In this document: positions 4,915 to 6,603 of the stretch, in pieces
Numbering within the stretch: position 1 is the stretch's first letter
Layout of the letters: each line of letters opens with the position of its first letter
DNA from: Hydrogenothermaceae bacterium
GTDB taxonomy: Bacteria; Aquificota; Aquificae; Hydrogenothermales; Hydrogenothermaceae
NCBI GenBank assembly: GCA_026984415.1
Contig: JALSSE010000451.1
Location: 1-6,603, forward strand
Direction: 5' to 3'
Length of the DNA: 6,603 bases
Translations under genes and position numbers: made by a program
Notes under the pieces: generated by a model
What the model was told of the DNA's origin: nothing
Seen by the model: the letters and a program-made list of their open reading frames with translations, nothing else
Database searches by the model: none

Positions 4915-5939
4915 CCGTTTCTTTTTGCTAAATATAGGGCTTTATCTGCCCGTTCTATTATACTATTTACGCTATCTCCAGTTTTTGCCTCTGTTACACC
5001 AAAACTTGCCGTTACATGTATCATTTTATCTTCATATCTTATCGTTCTATTTTCTATCAATGTCCTTAATCTATCTGCAATTCTTATTGCATCTGCTATT
5101 TCAACACCAGGAAGAATTATTGCAAACTCTTCACCACCTATCCTTGCAGTTATAGTGTTTGCCCTTAAATAGTTTTTGAAAATTGTTGCAACCTCTTTAA
5201 GCACAAGGTCTCCAATTGGATGTCCGTATGTATCATTAATCTGTTTAAAATTATCTATATCCATTACTATTAGAGAGAATGGGTATCCCCTTTCGTTAAA
5301 ATCTTTTAAAAGTTCACTAAGAGTTCTTTCAAATCTTCTCTTGTTTATTAAACCTGTAAGAAAATCAACATTTGCTTCTGTTTTTGCTATAGTTAATTCT
5401 TCTTTTAGTTTTTGTATTTCTATATGATATTCTTTTATTTCTTCTTTTAATGATATATTTTCCCTTTTTATATCCTTTAGTTCTTCTAAAATAGATGTCA
5501 AAAGTGTTTCGACATGAGAATTTCCTATTATTTCCTTTTTCTCCTCTATACTTGTTGTGTGGGTATCTATTGATTTTTGATGTTTATCAAGACTTTCAAC
5601 AATTTCAAGTAATTTCTGGTCTATAGTATTTGCAATTTCTTTTAATTTTTCAGCATAACCTTCTGGTCTATCTTCCTCTGGAAGTGGTATATCTATTTCT
5701 TCAGTTCCGTAATAATCTTTGTAAAGTCCTAAAATTTCTAAATCTGTAAGTTCTTTTTTGTTTTCATAAATATAACAAAAAATGTAAAACCATCTTTCAT
5801 AATTCACTGGAGTAAGTAAAATTCCATTTCTGATTAGAAAATTAATCTCATTGCGGACTATATTCATTAAAATTTTTGTCTCTTCCTGAGATAATCTTTT
5901 TACCCGTCTTAATTTGTCATAAATACGGCATCTAATCAT
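4890..5939 (-). CDS. soluble diguanylate cyclase (GGDEF domain)
   Basis: A 349-residue cytoplasmic protein that should make cyclic di-GMP from two GTP. The C-terminal GGDEF domain (about 190-349) begins D-F-L-T-G-L (192-197). It has D227, N235 and D244 for metal and guanine binding and an intact GGEEF at 268-272 with catalytic E270/E271, so activity is expected. Numbering runs exactly 100 below PleD. The allosteric I-site RxxD reads R259-A-N-T262, so the aspartate (PleD D362) is lost while R259 and R290 (PleD R390) remain. Residues 1 to about 80 (T-P-V-N-Y-x-R-W-F ... Y-K-D-Y-Y-G) are an all-helical N-terminal region of the kind seen ahead of many soluble cyclases, ligand unknown; about 95-190 is heptad-like Lys/Glu-rich coiled coil, likely for dimerisation. 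There are no membrane segments. The ATG at 5937-5939 has AAAGG (5948-5952) eight bases upstream. No EAL or PilZ partner is adjacent. Confidence 0.9.
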   Translation of the reverse strand: MIRCRIYDKLRRVKRLSQEETKILMNIVRNEINFLIRNGILLTPVNYERWFYIFCYIYENKKELTDLEILGLYKDYYGTEEIDIPLPEEDRPEGYAEKLKEIANTIDQKLLEIVESLDKHQKSIDTHTTSIEEKKEIIGNSHVETLLTSILEELKDIKRENISLKEEIKEYHIEIQKLKEELTIAKTEANVDFLTGLINKRRFERTLSELLKDFNERGYPFSLIVMDIDNFKQINDTYGHPIGDLVLKEVATIFKNYLRANTITARIGGEEFAIILPGVEIADAIRIADRLRTLIENRTIRYEDKMIHVTASFGVTEAKTGDSVNSIIERADKALYLAKRNGKNKVEVL

Positions 5940-5960
5940 TAATTAAACCTTTGGAAATTT

Positions 5961-5989
5961 TGTATAAATCTTATTCGTAATTATTTCTA
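5961..5989 (-). promoter_or_regulatory. weak promoter candidate for the diguanylate cyclase gene
   Basis: Read on the minus strand, TTAGAA (about 5985-5990) and TATACA (5961-5966) are about 18 bases apart, just downstream of the ubiD terminator-like hairpin. The gap between the two genes is 69 bases, enough for a separate promoter. The -35 match is only partial and the region is AT-rich. Confidence 0.22.
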
Positions 5990-5996
5990 ATAACTT

Positions 5997-6029
5997 AAAA
6001 ATGGGAATTCACTTTATAATATTTTCCCA
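5997..6029 (-). terminator. possible Rho-independent terminator of ubiD
   Basis: On the minus strand TGGGAA (6024-6029) pairs with TTCCCA (6002-6007) around a 16-base loop, followed directly by TTTTT (5997-6001). The ubiD stop codon (6009-6011) sits inside the loop, so the hairpin begins in the last codons of the gene. The stem is short (six pairs) and the loop long, but the T-run and the G-C pairs next to it fit a terminator that would separate ubiD from the cyclase gene. Confidence 0.4.
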
Positions 6030-6603
6030 GATTTTGTCAACTTTTCTTTTTATTTCATCTGGAATTGTTGCAACTTCAGGCCATTCCCTCATATAACCTT
6101 CTTCTTTCATTTTAGCTGTTGCATCTATTCCCATTTTTCCGCCAAAACCGGGGTAGTTTGTTGAGTGGTCTAAAACATCTATTACCCCCTGCTGGATAAT
6201 AATATCTCTGTGTGGGTCTGCATTATTACCCCATATCCATAAAACTTCATCTATGTTTTGAACATCAACCCATTCATCAAAAACAACAATATTTTTTTCA
6301 AACATCATTTGCCCCATTCCCCACAGGGCATTTATTATTTTCCTTGCATGACCAGGATATCTCTTTTTTATTGAAACGAAACAGAAGTTATGAAAGCACC
6401 CTGCTATTGGAAGGTTATAATCAACTACTTCAGGAAGATTAAACTTTACAAGTGGCAAAAATATCCTTTCTGTAGCTTTTCCCATCCAACCATCTTCCAT
6501 TGGCGGTTTTCCTACAATAGTTGTTTGATAAATCGGGTCTTTCCTATGGGTTATTGCTGTAATATGCATTTGAGGGTACTTATCAACAGGTGTATAAAAA
6601 CCT
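6009..6603 (-). CDS. ubiD: UbiD-family decarboxylase, C-terminal part (N-terminus outside window)
   Basis: The open frame runs through the right edge without a start, so this is the last 197 or so codons of a longer gene; the Met at 6567-6569 is internal. Residues G-F-Y-T-P-V-D-K-Y-P, A-I-T-H-R-K-D-P-I-Y, V-G-K-P-P-M-E-D, I-K-K-R-Y-P-G-H-A-R-K and G-G-K-M-G-I-D-A-T-A-K are hallmark blocks of UbiD, matching E. coli UbiD (HITQREDAIYHSTYTGRPP; SKMGLDATNKW). UbiD enzymes use prenylated FMN made by UbiX to remove a carboxyl group from an aromatic acid. In Aquificota, which use menaquinone-type quinones, the likely role is decarboxylation of a quinone precursor; that is inference, and other aromatic substrates are possible. 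The catalytic Glu-Arg-Glu residues lie upstream of the visible part, so activity cannot be judged. It ends with TGA at 6009-6011, 69 bases before the co-directional cyclase gene. Confidence 0.92.
   Translation of the reverse strand, partial: GFYTPVDKYPQMHITAITHRKDPIYQTTIVGKPPMEDGWMGKATERIFLPLVKFNLPEVVDYNLPIAGCFHNFCFVSIKKRYPGHARKIINALWGMGQMMFEKNIVVFDEWVDVQNIDEVLWIWGNNADPHRDIIIQQGVIDVLDHSTNYPGFGGKMGIDATAKMKEEGYMREWPEVATIPDEIKRKVDKIWENIIK

Noticed and set aside
4925..5427. Plus-strand open frames opposite the GGDEF gene (4925-5155 and 5176-5427), and 6212-6442 opposite ubiD
   Set aside because: They are shadows of strongly conserved minus-strand domains, Leu/Ser-rich and without recognisable motifs or ribosome binding sites.
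1..6603. Mobile element, CRISPR array, tRNA or rRNA gene, or integration boundary
   Set aside because: No transposase, regular repeats, terminal inverted repeats with target duplications, or structured RNA sequence was seen; base composition looks uniform across genes.

Overview
This is a low-GC (roughly one third G+C) bacterial window. Its proteins are rich in Lys, Glu and Ile, and arginine is often AGA/AGG. Together with a two-gene SorAB-type sulfite oxidation module, a QueH-type queuosine reductase and a UbiD-type decarboxylase, this suggests a thermophilic, sulfur-oxidising member of the Aquificota, probably Hydrogenothermaceae (Sulfurihydrogenibium/Persephonella-like). The lineage is inferred from gene content and style; there is no marker RNA in the window.

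Layout. Positions 1-102 (minus) hold the N-terminus of the replicative polymerase DnaE, cut by the window edge. Upstream on the same strand is an MTH1/MutX-like Nudix hydrolase (204-662). A very AT-rich divergent spacer (663-806) carries a plausible promoter for a plus-strand pair: a Tat-exported molybdenum sulfite dehydrogenase (807-2000) and a Sec-exported monohaem cytochrome c (2016-2309). The pair ends in a clear hairpin terminator. A TolC/CzcC-like outer-membrane protein (2337-3575, minus) converges on that terminator. Divergently from it runs queH (3634-4893, plus), with an unusually long C-terminal extension. queH converges on a soluble GGDEF diguanylate cyclase (4890-5939, minus); the two stop codons overlap in a shared TTAA inside an AT-rich inverted repeat. 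Upstream on the minus strand, the C-terminal part of ubiD (6009-6603) runs off the right edge, with a terminator-like hairpin at its stop.

How the genes work together. The only evident functional unit is sorA-sorB. SorA oxidises periplasmic sulfite to sulfate and the cytochrome passes the electrons to the respiratory chain. The Nudix protein (cleaning the nucleotide pool) lies beside dnaE, which makes functional sense but is not proof of an operon. The other genes look like single transcription units with unrelated roles: envelope export, tRNA modification, c-di-GMP signalling and quinone biosynthesis. There are no tRNAs, rRNAs, mobile elements or CRISPR arrays, and no intergenic stretch over 300 bases. 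I do not see a convincing undescribed multi-gene system. The best leads are the QueH extension, the altered allosteric site of the cyclase, and the gene-end architecture.
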